This document shows positions 55,896 to 64,000 of a stretch of 64,000 bases of DNA, one piece after another; the stretch's first letter is position 1, and each line of letters opens with the position of its first letter. The stretch is from Jiella mangrovi (lineage in GTDB: Bacteria; Pseudomonadota; Alphaproteobacteria; Rhizobiales; Rhizobiaceae). The notes under the pieces were generated by a model. The model was given only the letters and a program-made list of their open reading frames with translations. It had not been told where the DNA came from and searched no databases. Made by a program: the position numbers and the translations under genes. Location: contig NZ_JAGJCF010000013.1 of assembly GCF_017815135.1 (NCBI RefSeq), forward strand, positions 1 to 64,000, read 5' to 3'.

Positions 55896-58760
55896 TCACA
55901 CCGCCTCCACGAACCCCTCCAGCACGCGCTTTTGCCCGGCCTTGTCGAAGTCGACGGTGAGCTTGTTGCCGTCGACGAGGGCGACGGTGCCATTGCCGAA
56001 TTTCAGGTGGAAGACGCGGTCGCCTTGCGCAAAGCGGCTTTCGTGGTCGGCGACGGATTTGGCGACGAGTTCGCCCTGGATCTCGCGGGGGCCGCCGCGT
56101 TTGGCGGAGGAATATAGGCCGAAGCCTTTTTTCGGGGGCTGGTTGTGTCCGCGGCCGGGGCGGGATGACGGATTATCGTCCATCCGGCCGGCAAAGCCGT
56201 TGCCGCCGGAGCCGCGGGTGCCGGGTTCGGCGTCGTAGCTGATCTCTCGCGTCCGACCGCCGGACCAGCCGTCGCCGCCGCGCCGCCCGCCTTGGCCGGA
56301 CGCACCATCGGCAAAGCCAGCCTGTGCTGCCTGGGCGCGCTTCCAGCCGGGGGTCGAATAGGCTGATTCCTTGAAGGCGTTGCCGCCGTCCCAGCGTGAT
56401 GAGCCGTAGCCGCCGAAGCCGCCGGCGCCATAGCCGCCATAGGAGGTGTTGGCCTCCATCACCTCGACATGGGCCTCCGGCAGCTCGTCGAGAAAGCGCG
56501 ACGGGATGGTGGACTGCCAGAGCCCGTGGATGCGACGGTTGGAGACGAACCAGATCTTCACCCGGCGCTTGCCTCGCGTGATGCCGACATAGGCGAGGCG
56601 GCGCTCTTCTTCGAGGCCGGTGCGGCCGCCTTCGTCGAGGGAGCGCTGATGAGGAAAGAGGCCTTCCTCCCAGCCCGGCAGGAAGACGGTCTCAAATTCC
56701 AGCCCCTTGGCCGAATGCAGCGTCATGATCGAGACGGCGTCGGTCTCGGCGTTCTGCTCGGCGTCCATGACGAGGGCGACATGTTCCAGGAAGGAGGGAA
56801 GCGACTCGTACTCCTCCATCGAGCGGATCAGCTCTTTCAGGTTCTCCAGCCGCCCCGGCGCCTCCGCCGAGCGGTCGTTCTGCCACATCTCGGTATAGCC
56901 ACTCTCCTCGAGAATCTGCTCGGCGAGCTCGGTGTGCTTCATGGTCGGCAGAAGCTCGGACCAGCGGCGGAAATTGGCGATGAGGGCGCGCAGCGTGTTG
57001 CGGGGCTTGGGCTTCAGCTCCTCGGTCTCGGTCATCTCGCCGGCAGCGGCGATGATCGGGATCTGGCGCTCGCGGGCGTAATCATGAAGGAGACGGATGG
57101 TGGCGTCGCCGAGCCCGCGCTTCGGCGTGTTGACGATGCGCTCGAAGGCGAGGTCGTCCGCCGGCTGGCAGACGCAGCGGAAGTAGGCCAGCGCATCGCG
57201 GATCTCCATGCGCTCGTAAAAGCGCGGGCCGCCGATGACGCGGTAGTTCAGCCCCATGGTGACGAAGCGATCCTCAAAGGAGCGCATCTGGAAGGAGGCT
57301 CTGACCAGGATCGCCATGTCGTTGAGGTCGTGATCCTCGCGCCGCTGCAGGTCCTCGATCGCTTCGCCGATGGCGCGGGCCTCCTCTTCCGAATCCCAGC
57401 CGGCATTGACCTCGACCTTGGGGTCCTCGGGGTCCGGGGCGTCGGTGAAGAGGGTCTTGCCGAGGCGGTCCTCATTGTGGGCGATGAGATGGGAAGCGGC
57501 GCCGAGAATGTGACCGGTGGAGCGGTAGTTGCGCTCCAGCTTGATGACGGTGGCGCCGGGAAAATCCTTGTCGAAGCGCAGGATGTTATCGACCTCGGCG
57601 CCGCGCCATCCATAGATCGACTGGTCGTCGTCGCCGACGCAGCAGATGTTGATCTGCTGGGGTCGGTTTTCGCTCACGGCCGAGCGCTCGCTCTGCTCGC
57701 TGGCCTGCACGGGCGCGGCCGGACCGGCCGACGGGCGGTCGCCCTTGCGGCCTTCGGCCGGAATGGGCGCGGAGACCGACGCGTCGATCTCCCCCCTTGA
57801 GGGGGAGATGCCTGGCAAGGCAGAGGGGGGTGCCTCGGCACGAACGTTTCCGAGCGTAGCGCCCGGCGCGCCCCCCTCTGGGCTGCCGCCCATCTCCCCC
57901 TCGAGGGGGGAGATCGCAGCTTCATCGCCTTGCCCTCTGGAGGGGCGTTGCGCCAGAAGCCGCAGCCACAGATACTGGGCGACGTTGGTGTCCTGATACT
58001 CGTCGACGAGAATGTATCTGAAGCGGCGGTGATAGTCGGCGAGGACGTCGGGATTGGCCCGGAAGAGGGCGATCGGATGCATCAGGAGGTCGCCGAAATC
58101 GCAGGCGTTCAGCGTCATCAAACGCGCCTGATAGGCGGCGTAGAGATCGCGGCCCTTGCCGGCGAAGGCCCGCGCGTCGCCTTCGGGAATATCCTTCGGC
58201 GACAGGCCCTTGTTCTTCCAGCCGTCGAGCATGTTGGCGAAGGTTCGGGCCGGCCAGCGCTTGTCGTCGAGATTTTCGGCGCGGATCAGCTGCTTGATCA
58301 GGCGGATCTGATCGTCGGTGTCGAGGATGGTGAAGTTCGGCTTCAGCCCGACGAGTTCCGCATGTCGTCGCAGGATCTTCACGCCGATGGAGTGGAAAGT
58401 TCCGAGCCACGGCATGCCTTCCACCTGACCGCCGACCAGCATGCCGATGCGGGTCTTCATCTCGCGCGCCGCCTTGTTGGTGAAGGTGACGGCGAGGATC
58501 TGGCTTGGATAGGCCCGTCCGGTGGCGAGGATGTGGGCGATGCGCGTCGTCAGCACCCGGGTCTTGCCGGTGCCGGCGCCCGCGAGCACCAGGACCGGGC
58601 CCTCCGTCGTCTCGACCGCGGCCCGCTGCTCGGGATTGAGGCCGGACAGATAGTCCGGCGCGCCGACTGCGTTCGGTCCGCCGCGGGCGGCCATGGCACG
58701 GGCCGCGATGCCGCCCTGCCGGGGCATCGCGGCGGGCACTGATTCGTTGAAATCGCTCAT
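55896..58760 (-). CDS. uvrD: UvrD/PcrA superfamily 1 DNA helicase with repeat-encoded insertion
   Basis: A 954-residue 3'-5' DNA helicase for nucleotide-excision and mismatch repair. Q motif LNPEQRAAV (41-49), Walker A AGAGTGKT (60-67), Walker B VDEYQDTN (252-259), GDDDQSIYGWRGA (motif III, 376-388), and the C-terminal motifs TLHSAKGLEFETVFLPG and YVGITRGKRR are all intact. Between motifs II and III about 95 extra residues (272-366) are inserted, including ISPLEGEM and ISPSRGEI, translated from a palindromic repeat. The C-terminus has a Gly-rich linker and a Tudor-like RNAP-binding domain (HLKFGNGTVALVDGNKLTVDF). Start ATG at 58760. Confidence 0.93.
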   Translation of the reverse strand: MSDFNESVPAAMPRQGGIAARAMAARGGPNAVGAPDYLSGLNPEQRAAVETTEGPVLVLAGAGTGKTRVLTTRIAHILATGRAYPSQILAVTFTNKAAREMKTRIGMLVGGQVEGMPWLGTFHSIGVKILRRHAELVGLKPNFTILDTDDQIRLIKQLIRAENLDDKRWPARTFANMLDGWKNKGLSPKDIPEGDARAFAGKGRDLYAAYQARLMTLNACDFGDLLMHPIALFRANPDVLADYHRRFRYILVDEYQDTNVAQYLWLRLLAQRPSRGQGDEAAISPLEGEMGGSPEGGAPGATLGNVRAEAPPSALPGISPSRGEIDASVSAPIPAEGRKGDRPSAGPAAPVQASEQSERSAVSENRPQQINICCVGDDDQSIYGWRGAEVDNILRFDKDFPGATVIKLERNYRSTGHILGAASHLIAHNEDRLGKTLFTDAPDPEDPKVEVNAGWDSEEEARAIGEAIEDLQRREDHDLNDMAILVRASFQMRSFEDRFVTMGLNYRVIGGPRFYERMEIRDALAYFRCVCQPADDLAFERIVNTPKRGLGDATIRLLHDYARERQIPIIAAAGEMTETEELKPKPRNTLRALIANFRRWSELLPTMKHTELAEQILEESGYTEMWQNDRSAEAPGRLENLKELIRSMEEYESLPSFLEHVALVMDAEQNAETDAVSIMTLHSAKGLEFETVFLPGWEEGLFPHQRSLDEGGRTGLEEERRLAYVGITRGKRRVKIWFVSNRRIHGLWQSTIPSRFLDELPEAHVEVMEANTSYGGYGAGGFGGYGSSRWDGGNAFKESAYSTPGWKRAQAAQAGFADGASGQGGRRGGDGWSGGRTREISYDAEPGTRGSGGNGFAGRMDDNPSSRPGRGHNQPPKKGFGLYSSAKRGGPREIQGELVAKSVADHESRFAQGDRVFHLKFGNGTVALVDGNKLTVDFDKAGQKRVLEGFVEAV
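57786..57915. repeat. 130-bp palindromic repeat element inside uvrD
   Basis: The outer arms GATCTCCCCCCTTGAGGGGG (57786 on) and CCCCCTCGAGGGGGGAGATC (to 57915) are near-perfect complements, and the pairing continues inward through CAGAGGGGGG and CCCCCCTCTG. Each arm end is itself a small palindrome around TTGAGG/CTCGAG. It has no internal stop in the uvrD frame and adds residues 282-325. Similar GGGGGAG-rich palindromes are scattered in rhizobial genomes; this one lies inside a core gene. Confidence 0.85.
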
Positions 58761-58829
58761 GGATCGCAATGTAAGCAATCGGCCGGCGAAGACCAACGGC
58801 GGTCTGGACGCAGGCGCGACGCCGGCGCC

Positions 58830-60110
58830 TCAGCGATAGATCAGTGTCGGCAGCCACATGGTCAGGGCCGGAAGGAAGGTGACGAGAGCGAGCACCAGAA
58901 ACAGCGGCACCAGAAACGGCGCCGTCGCCGAGACGCAACGCTCGAAGGGGACGTTGGAGACCCGCGACAGGACGTAGAGCACCATGCCGATGGGCGGGGT
59001 GAGCAGGCCGATCATCAGGTTCAGCACCATGATCACACCGAAATGCACCGGATCGACGCCCATCTTCATGGCGATCGGCAAGAGAACGGGCGTCAGGATG
59101 GTGATCGCCGCCACCGTCTCCATGAAGCAGCCGACGACGAGCAGAATGAGATTTATCAGGAGGAGCACGATCCACGGGTTTTCCGATACCGTCAGGATCA
59201 GCGCGGCGAAATGCTCCGGGGCCCGGTTCGACGTCAGCACCCAGGCGAAGATCGTCGCGGCGGCGACGATGAAGAGAACGACCGAGGTGGTCTCGATCGT
59301 ATCGAAGGAGACGCGAAGAAAACGGCGGAGCGAAAGCGTGCGATAGACGACGAGGCCGAGGAACATCGCCCAGACACAGGCGGCGATGGCCGCCTCCGTC
59401 GGCGTGAAGGCGCCCGTCAGGATGCCGCCGACGATGATGACCGGCGTCATCAGCGAAAGGGCGGCGCGCAGGAAAGTCGTCCACAGGGCGCCGAGGCGGA
59501 AGCGCTGGTCGACGGGATAATTCCGCCGCCGGGCATAGACGGCGATCATCGCCATGAGCGCCACCGCCATCAGGAGGCCGGGCACGAAGCCTGCGGCAAA
59601 GAGCTGGCCGATCGAGGCATTGGCATTGACGCCGTAGATCACCATGGGCAGCGACGGCGGGATGATCGGCCCGATGGTCGAGGAGGCGGCGGTGATGCCG
59701 ACGGCAAAGCCCGGATCGTATTTGGCGTCGCGCATCGCCTTGATCTCGATCGCGCCGAGGCCGCCGGCATCGGCGACGGCGGCGCCCGACATGCCGGCGA
59801 AGATCACCGAGGCGCCGACATTCACATGACCGAGGCCGCCGCGCATCCAGCCGAAAATCGCCTTGGCGAAATCGAAGATGCGCTCGGTGATGCCGGCGGA
59901 GTTCATCAGGTTTCCGGCGAGGATGAAGAAGGGGATCGCCAGGAGGGGAAAGGAATCGACGCCATTGACCATGCGGTGGATGACGACGACCTCCGGCACC
60001 CGGCCCTCGACCAGAATGAAGATCGCCGAGGACGCCGCCAGGGAGATCGCCACCGGGACGCCGAGGGCCAGGAGGCCAAAAAGAAGGAGAAAGAGCAGGG
60101 CGAGAAGCAT
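58830..60110 (-). CDS. TRAP transporter large permease (DctM family)
   Basis: A 426-residue permease with about 12 membrane helices. DctM landmarks are PFFILAGNLMNSAGITERI, HVNVGASVIFAGMSGAAVADAGG, ASSTIGPIIPPSLPMVIYG and GLLTPPIGMVLYV. With DctQ and DctP it imports an organic acid (C4-dicarboxylate, sugar acid or similar) driven by the Na+ or H+ gradient. It ends the dctPQM-type operon and lies 69 bp upstream of uvrD on the same strand. The substrate is not predictable from sequence. Confidence 0.94.
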   Translation of the reverse strand: MLLALLFLLLFGLLALGVPVAISLAASSAIFILVEGRVPEVVVIHRMVNGVDSFPLLAIPFFILAGNLMNSAGITERIFDFAKAIFGWMRGGLGHVNVGASVIFAGMSGAAVADAGGLGAIEIKAMRDAKYDPGFAVGITAASSTIGPIIPPSLPMVIYGVNANASIGQLFAAGFVPGLLMAVALMAMIAVYARRRNYPVDQRFRLGALWTTFLRAALSLMTPVIIVGGILTGAFTPTEAAIAACVWAMFLGLVVYRTLSLRRFLRVSFDTIETTSVVLFIVAAATIFAWVLTSNRAPEHFAALILTVSENPWIVLLLINLILLVVGCFMETVAAITILTPVLLPIAMKMGVDPVHFGVIMVLNLMIGLLTPPIGMVLYVLSRVSNVPFERCVSATAPFLVPLFLVLALVTFLPALTMWLPTLIYR

Positions 60111-60208
60111 TGCGGGTCAATCTGGTAAAGCGTGCTGCGCAGGGCGGAGGAAGGCAGAAATGGAAGCGTCAGGTCCTTGGCGCGCGGCGCCTTTCGGGCG
60201 GCCCGCCG

Positions 60209-60778
60209 TCAGACGCCCTTCGTCGAAACGGCGAAGCGCTCCGGGTCGATCAGCCGGCTGGTTCCGGTGCGAAGGTGGCGGACGAGCGCAGCGAGAGCCC
60301 AGACCGCCATCAGGGCGAGCGAGACGGCGACGAGCCAGTAGACCCAGGATTTCGGCAGATCGATCGAGACCATCTTCTGCTGGGTGCGTCCGGCCAGGCT
60401 GATGCACAGCCATGTCATCGTGACGTAGAAGGCCAGAGAGACGACATCGACGACGATCTGCAGCACGAAGCGGATCGGCCGGGTGAAGTAGCGGTAGAAC
60501 AGTTCGACGGCGATGTGGCTTTCCTTGCGGGCGGCCATGATCGAGCCGACGAAGGTGACGGCGATCAGCAGGAAGCGGGCGATCTCTTCGGTCCAGCCGA
60601 GAGAATCGTTGAGTACGTAACGGGTCAAGAACTGCAGGAAGACGACCCCGGCCAGCACCCAGAAGACGACCAGCACGACGCCGTCGCTCCATCTGAGGTC
60701 CGACAGATCGACCGGTTCGTCCTGAAGCGGCGAGGGCTCCTCGGCCCGGACGCCGCGCTCCGGCTCGACAGATGACAT
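60209..60778 (-). CDS. TRAP transporter small permease (DctQ family)
   Basis: A 189-residue membrane protein with four helices, including the family motif GWTEEIARFLLIAVTFVGS and the MAARKESHIAVELFY loop. A hydrophilic N-terminal segment of about 35 residues precedes the first helix. GGGAGGAG lies before the ATG at 60778. It lies between DctP and DctM genes with gaps of about 100 bases on either side. Confidence 0.9.
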   Translation of the reverse strand: MSSVEPERGVRAEEPSPLQDEPVDLSDLRWSDGVVLVVFWVLAGVVFLQFLTRYVLNDSLGWTEEIARFLLIAVTFVGSIMAARKESHIAVELFYRYFTRPIRFVLQIVVDVVSLAFYVTMTWLCISLAGRTQQKMVSIDLPKSWVYWLVAVSLALMAVWALAALVRHLRTGTSRLIDPERFAVSTKGV

Positions 60779-60893
60779 GGCCAGTCTCCTCCCAGGAACG
60801 GCACACGGGGAACGATCCGATCCGGAGGGCAGAGAGCCGCCCGGATCGGTGTCTTCAGGATGCCGCGCTGATGGCGGCAGCCGTTTCAAAGGA

Positions 60894-61874
60894 CTATTCG
60901 ATCGCCTGGAGGCGGTCGTAGGTCGCCTGATCCCAGGTGGCGTCCGGGCCGTTATGGAGCTTCATCGTCATCTCCCGGAACGGCGTGATGTCGACCTCAT
61001 GCACCTTCACGCCCTGTTCGCGGAACCAGTCGGCGAGTTTCGCCTCGTTGTCCCGGACCTGGGTCGATGCGCATTCGGCCGTCTCCTCCAACACCTTTGT
61101 CAAAGCGGTCTGGTCGGGCTCGTCCATCTGGCCCCAGGTCGGCCCGCCGACGATCGTCAGCAGCGCATCGTTGATGTGTCCGGTCAGGTTGATGTCCGAC
61201 TGGACCTCGTAGAACTTCTTCGCCTGAATGGTCGGAAGCGGGTTCTCCTGACCGTCGACCGTGCCTTGCTGCAGTGCAAGGTATACCTCGGCGAAGGCGA
61301 TCGGGGTCGGGTTCGCGTCCACGGCCTTCGGGAACATCATGTAGAGCGGGGCATTCGGGACGCGGATCTTCATGCCCTGCATGTCCTCGGGCTTTTCGAT
61401 CGGCTTGTTCGAGGTCACGTGCCGCTGGCCGTAATAGGTGGTGGCCACGACATGGTTCCCGGTGGCGTCCTGATATCCCTGCGCCAGCTCCTTGAAGAGG
61501 TCGGAGTTGCGATATTTGTCCCAGTGGTCGTAATCACGGAACATATAGGGCGCGCCACCGATGGCGATCGGCCCGTAAGCCCTGCCGGCGAAGAGCTGCC
61601 CGGTATAGATGATGTCGACGGTGCCGAGCCCGAGGCCCTCGTTGATATCGACCTCCTTGCCGAGGGACGAGGCCGGATAGACCTCGATGGAATAGCGGTC
61701 CTCGGTCGCCTGTTTCAGCTTGTCGGAGGCCTCGACGGCGCAGCTGTGATAAGGTTCGCTGGCTTCGTAGACATGGGCGAATTTCAAGACGGTCTGCGCA
61801 GCGGCGGACCCGGTAAAGGCTGTGGAGGCAAGCAGCGCCACTCCCAACGCTGTCGTCTTACAAGCGTATGCCAT
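60894..61874 (-). CDS. TRAP transporter substrate-binding protein (DctP family)
   Basis: A 326-residue periplasmic binding protein. Signal peptide MAYACKTTALGVALLASTAF with cut near AAA/Q. The ligand-arginine region GMKIRVPNAPLYM (Arg at about 174) and FAEVYLALQQGTVDGQENPLPTI are diagnostic of DctP. GGGAGG precedes the ATG. It is the first gene of the operon; a GTATAC palindrome lies 18 bases upstream. Confidence 0.93.
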   Translation of the reverse strand: MAYACKTTALGVALLASTAFTGSAAAQTVLKFAHVYEASEPYHSCAVEASDKLKQATEDRYSIEVYPASSLGKEVDINEGLGLGTVDIIYTGQLFAGRAYGPIAIGGAPYMFRDYDHWDKYRNSDLFKELAQGYQDATGNHVVATTYYGQRHVTSNKPIEKPEDMQGMKIRVPNAPLYMMFPKAVDANPTPIAFAEVYLALQQGTVDGQENPLPTIQAKKFYEVQSDINLTGHINDALLTIVGGPTWGQMDEPDQTALTKVLEETAECASTQVRDNEAKLADWFREQGVKVHEVDITPFREMTMKLHNGPDATWDQATYDRLQAIE

Positions 61875-61891
61875 TCAGTTTTCCTCCCTAA

Positions 61892-61899
61892 CGTATACG
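61892..61899. promoter_or_regulatory. CGTATACG palindrome upstream of the TRAP operon
   Basis: The 8-bp palindrome CGTATACG lies just ahead of the ribosome site of the DctP gene. GTATAC cores are typical of GntR-family operators, which often control sugar-acid TRAP transporters. No GntR gene is in this window. Confidence 0.35.
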
Positions 61900-62106
61900 C
61901 AGAAAGGCCATCTTATTGGCTTGCGCCGCAAGTGCAATGGCAGACCTCAATCCTCGCCTGACACCTGTCTAAGTTACGGCCGAATTCGCCGGTGCCACCC
62001 CTCATGCCGGCCCGGCCCCGTCGTCTCGACCGGGCAATTCGAAACAGCTGAAGCGGCGGCGACGGCGGCAAGCCGGCCGTCCGATCGCCGCGATCGGAGG
62101 CGCCCC

Positions 62107-62850
62107 TCAGGGCTGCGACACCAGCGGGCGAACATGCCGGCGGACAGATTCGCTGCCGGGAAAGGCGACGTCGGCATAGACGGGCAGGTGATCGGAGGCG
62201 CCCCGCGACCGGTTGGAGACGTGAACGCCGGTGTCGACGAGCCTCACCTCGGGGCTGAGAATGATCCGGTCGAGCGCGCCGAGCGGCATGCGGGAGGGAA
62301 AGGATCGCCCCGGAACGACGACCTGATGCGCCTTGCCGAAGAGCTTGAAGCAGCGGCCTTGCGGGTTCCACTCGTTGAGATCGCCCATCATGACCGTCGG
62401 CACACCCGGTTTCAGGCTCATCAGATGCGACAGGATGGCAGCCGCCTGGCGCCGTCGCCACAGTCCGAGCAGGCCGAGATGCATGGCGACGACGCGCAGT
62501 CTCGCCTTGCCGACGGCGAGTTCGACGAAGGCCGCGCCGCGCGGCTCGAGGGCAGGGAGCGTCAGGCAGTCGGCGCCGAGCACCTCGATGCCGTCACGCA
62601 CGAGGACCACGTTCCCGTGCCATCCAAGCCCACCGGGCCGCGCATCGAGGGCGACGGGAACATAGCGGGTCTCGTCGCGGATGGCCTGCCGTGGCAGGGA
62701 CGACGTGCGCGCTCCAAAGCGCCGGTCGACCTCCTGCAGGGCGACGACGTCGGCGTCGATCTCGTTGAGGACCGCAAGCGTCTGCATCGGGCGCCGGCGC
62801 CAGTCGGTGCCGATGCTCTTGCGGATATTGTAGGATGCAACGCGCAACAC
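62107..62850 (-). CDS. Endonuclease/exonuclease/phosphatase (EEP) family protein
   Basis: A 247-residue hydrolase of the DNase I/sphingomyelinase superfamily. ASYNIRKSIGTDWRR, VALQEVDRR (metal Glu40), MMGDLNEWN (Asp/Asn pair) and GASDHLPVYADV (catalytic His) are all in place. There is no signal peptide. Relatives cut DNA, phosphoinositides or phosphodiesters; which one applies here is unknown. It lies alone, 232 bp upstream of the TRAP operon on the same strand. Confidence 0.88.
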   Translation of the reverse strand: MLRVASYNIRKSIGTDWRRRPMQTLAVLNEIDADVVALQEVDRRFGARTSSLPRQAIRDETRYVPVALDARPGGLGWHGNVVLVRDGIEVLGADCLTLPALEPRGAAFVELAVGKARLRVVAMHLGLLGLWRRRQAAAILSHLMSLKPGVPTVMMGDLNEWNPQGRCFKLFGKAHQVVVPGRSFPSRMPLGALDRIILSPEVRLVDTGVHVSNRSRGASDHLPVYADVAFPGSESVRRHVRPLVSQP

Positions 62851-63126
62851 GGACTGGCCTCCTTGCTGTCCCGTGGCTCAGGTAGCACGTCTCGATGTCA
62901 TGGTAATCGGGGCTTGGCCACGACTTGCCGGTCAAACCCGGAAGGCCAGGGCGGCCAAGTGTCGCGAGGCCGGGGCCGTCGGTCACGATGAAGCCGGAGC
63001 CTGCCGCACTCGGATCATTTCCCGGCTACCGAATTGGCTCAGCACTCGAGCCACGATCCGACTCGACTCAGCATCGCGTCGAACAATAACATCACCCAAG
63101 GGAAGCAAGGACCGGGGGGAGGGAAA

Positions 63127-63330
63127 ATGAGCAGCGAACGACTACGCGACGCGATCCTGTCGGCGCGAAGCGAAAAGGCGACATGGTCGCTCGGGCGCCA
63201 GGCATTCAGGCGCGAGGGGCTCGGCGCGTTCAACCCCTTTCGATCGAACGCAGATCCCGAACGGGCGCTCTGGGAGGAGGGCTTCAATTTCGAGCGGGAG
63301 ATTGCGGCCCACCGCGAAACCCGCTTGTGA
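63127..63330 (+). CDS. Small protein resembling ribosome modulation factor/CrpP family
   Basis: A 67-residue protein beginning MSSERLRDAILS with GGGAGGG six bases upstream. The C-terminal half AFNPFRSNADPERALWEEGF echoes the Rmf/CrpP pattern NPY...A..W..G(W/F), a short fold that binds ribosomes in stationary phase or modifies other targets. Similarity is by eye and limited to about 30 residues, so the family call is tentative. It lies alone between the EEP gene and the iminopeptidase gene. Confidence 0.6.
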   Translation: MSSERLRDAILSARSEKATWSLGRQAFRREGLGAFNPFRSNADPERALWEEGFNFEREIAAHRETRL

Positions 63331-63435
63331 TCCGGGTCCGCTCCCGTTCGCGTCGGGCCGCGCCGCCGGGGGACATCGAACCGTTCCGTCGATTGTCGTT
63401 TGCGCCCCTCGGGGTTTCAGCTGTAATGCGCTGCA

Positions 63436-64000
63436 ATGACATTGCGCAAACCATTCCCCCCGATCGAGCCGTTCAAGATGGGCCGGCTGGATGTCGGGGA
63501 CGGCCACGAGCTCTATTTCGAGGAATGCGGCAACCCGAGCGGGCTGCCCGTCGTCTTCGTGCATGGCGGGCCGGGAAGTGGCGCTTCGGCTCCGCATCGG
63601 CGGCTGTTCGATCCGCAGCGGTATCGCATCGTTCTTTATGATCAGCGCGGCTGCGGGCGCTCGATCCCCTTGGGCAGCCTGGAAAACAACACAACCTGGC
63701 ATCTCGTCGATGATCTCGAACGGCTTCGCCGGCACCTTGGGATCGAGCGCTGGCTGCTCTTCGGCGGCTCCTGGGGCGCTACGCTGGCGCTCACCTATGC
63801 CCAGGAGCACACCGAACGGGTGCTTGGTCTAATCCTGCGCGGCATCTTTTCCGGCCGACGCTCCGAGCTCGACTGGTTCTACGACTGGGGTGCCAACCGG
63901 CTGTTTCCGGACCATTGGGAAAACCTCGTCGCGTCGATCCCCGCATCGGAACAGGACGACCTCGTCGCGGCCTATCGGCGGCGTCTCACGCACCAAGATC
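63436..64000 (+). CDS. pip: Proline iminopeptidase (S33), cut by window end
   Basis: The first 188 residues of an alpha/beta hydrolase that removes N-terminal proline from peptides. The start MTLRKPFPPIEPFKMGRLDV is typical; HGGPGSGAS forms the oxyanion hole, DQRGCGRS is family-specific and LFGGSWGATLALTYA carries the nucleophile serine. No stop occurs before base 64000, so the gene continues beyond the window. Start ATG at 63436; no strong ribosome site is seen. Confidence 0.92.
   Translation, partial: MTLRKPFPPIEPFKMGRLDVGDGHELYFEECGNPSGLPVVFVHGGPGSGASAPHRRLFDPQRYRIVLYDQRGCGRSIPLGSLENNTTWHLVDDLERLRRHLGIERWLLFGGSWGATLALTYAQEHTERVLGLILRGIFSGRRSELDWFYDWGANRLFPDHWENLVASIPASEQDDLVAAYRRRLTHQD

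Overview
The window is high-GC bacterial chromosome, almost certainly from an alphaproteobacterium of the order Hyphomicrobiales (Rhizobiales). Evidence: a giant growth-pole-ring (GPR/RgsE)-type coiled-coil protein with an Hpt gene beside it, a one-cysteine DksA, a YcjX/YcjF-like pair, a minus-strand locus that looks like the alpha-r14 anti-Shine-Dalgarno sRNA family, and palindromic repeats of a rhizobial kind. I cannot fix the genus from sequence alone. The first ~100 bases (a 37-nt G run, then an 11-nt C run) look like contig-end artefact.

Region 0.1-26.8 kb is nitrogen-compound transport and catabolism. A minus-strand operon (SBP, two permeases, two-domain ATPase, two M20 amidohydrolases; 7.8 kb down to 0.1 kb) diverges from an IclR regulator, with an inverted repeat over the candidate -35 box. 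A second minus-strand operon of eleven tightly packed genes (21.4 kb down to 9.0 kb) encodes a DMSO-reductase/BisC-like molybdoenzyme, a glyoxalase-like protein, an isochorismatase-like hydrolase, two PuuE-like polysaccharide deacetylases, an amidase and a complete second peptide-type ABC importer. It diverges from a LysR regulator that overlaps a FAD oxidoreductase gene and is followed by cystathionine beta-lyase-like and aspartate aminotransferase genes. The enzyme set suggests uptake and opening of a cyclic amide, ureide or modified amino acid; the substrate is not identified.

Region 27-36.8 kb is a mosaic: a secreted dienelactone-hydrolase-like enzyme, the sRNA candidate, a gene pair for a membrane coiled-coil protein and a membrane-anchored ClpP-fold protein, a lysophospholipase-like hydrolase, a secreted RNase T2, a Ca2+/Na+ exchanger and an orphan YejA-like binding protein. 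Two inverted copies of a 106-bp structured repeat, showing a compensatory base-pair change, lie near 31.0 and 36.7 kb.

Region 36.8-53.5 kb is core genome: the 2,779-residue GPR-type protein, an Hpt protein, an adrenodoxin-type ferredoxin, a DUF922 protein, folP-folK, a small secreted protein, the YcjX/YcjF-like pair, SixA and DksA.

Region 53.5-64 kb starts with a gene-poor 0.8-kb gap and a clearly AT-rich island carrying a ParA-family ATPase overlapping a small SAP-like protein. Then come uvrD, interrupted in frame by a 130-bp palindromic repeat, a complete DctPQM TRAP transporter, an EEP-family nuclease/phosphatase, a small Rmf-like protein and the start of a proline iminopeptidase cut by the window edge. 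No tRNA, rRNA, CRISPR array or intact insertion sequence was seen. The best candidates for something undescribed are the ParA-SAP island, the 106-bp covarying repeat, the palindrome inside uvrD, and the eleven-gene catabolic operon.
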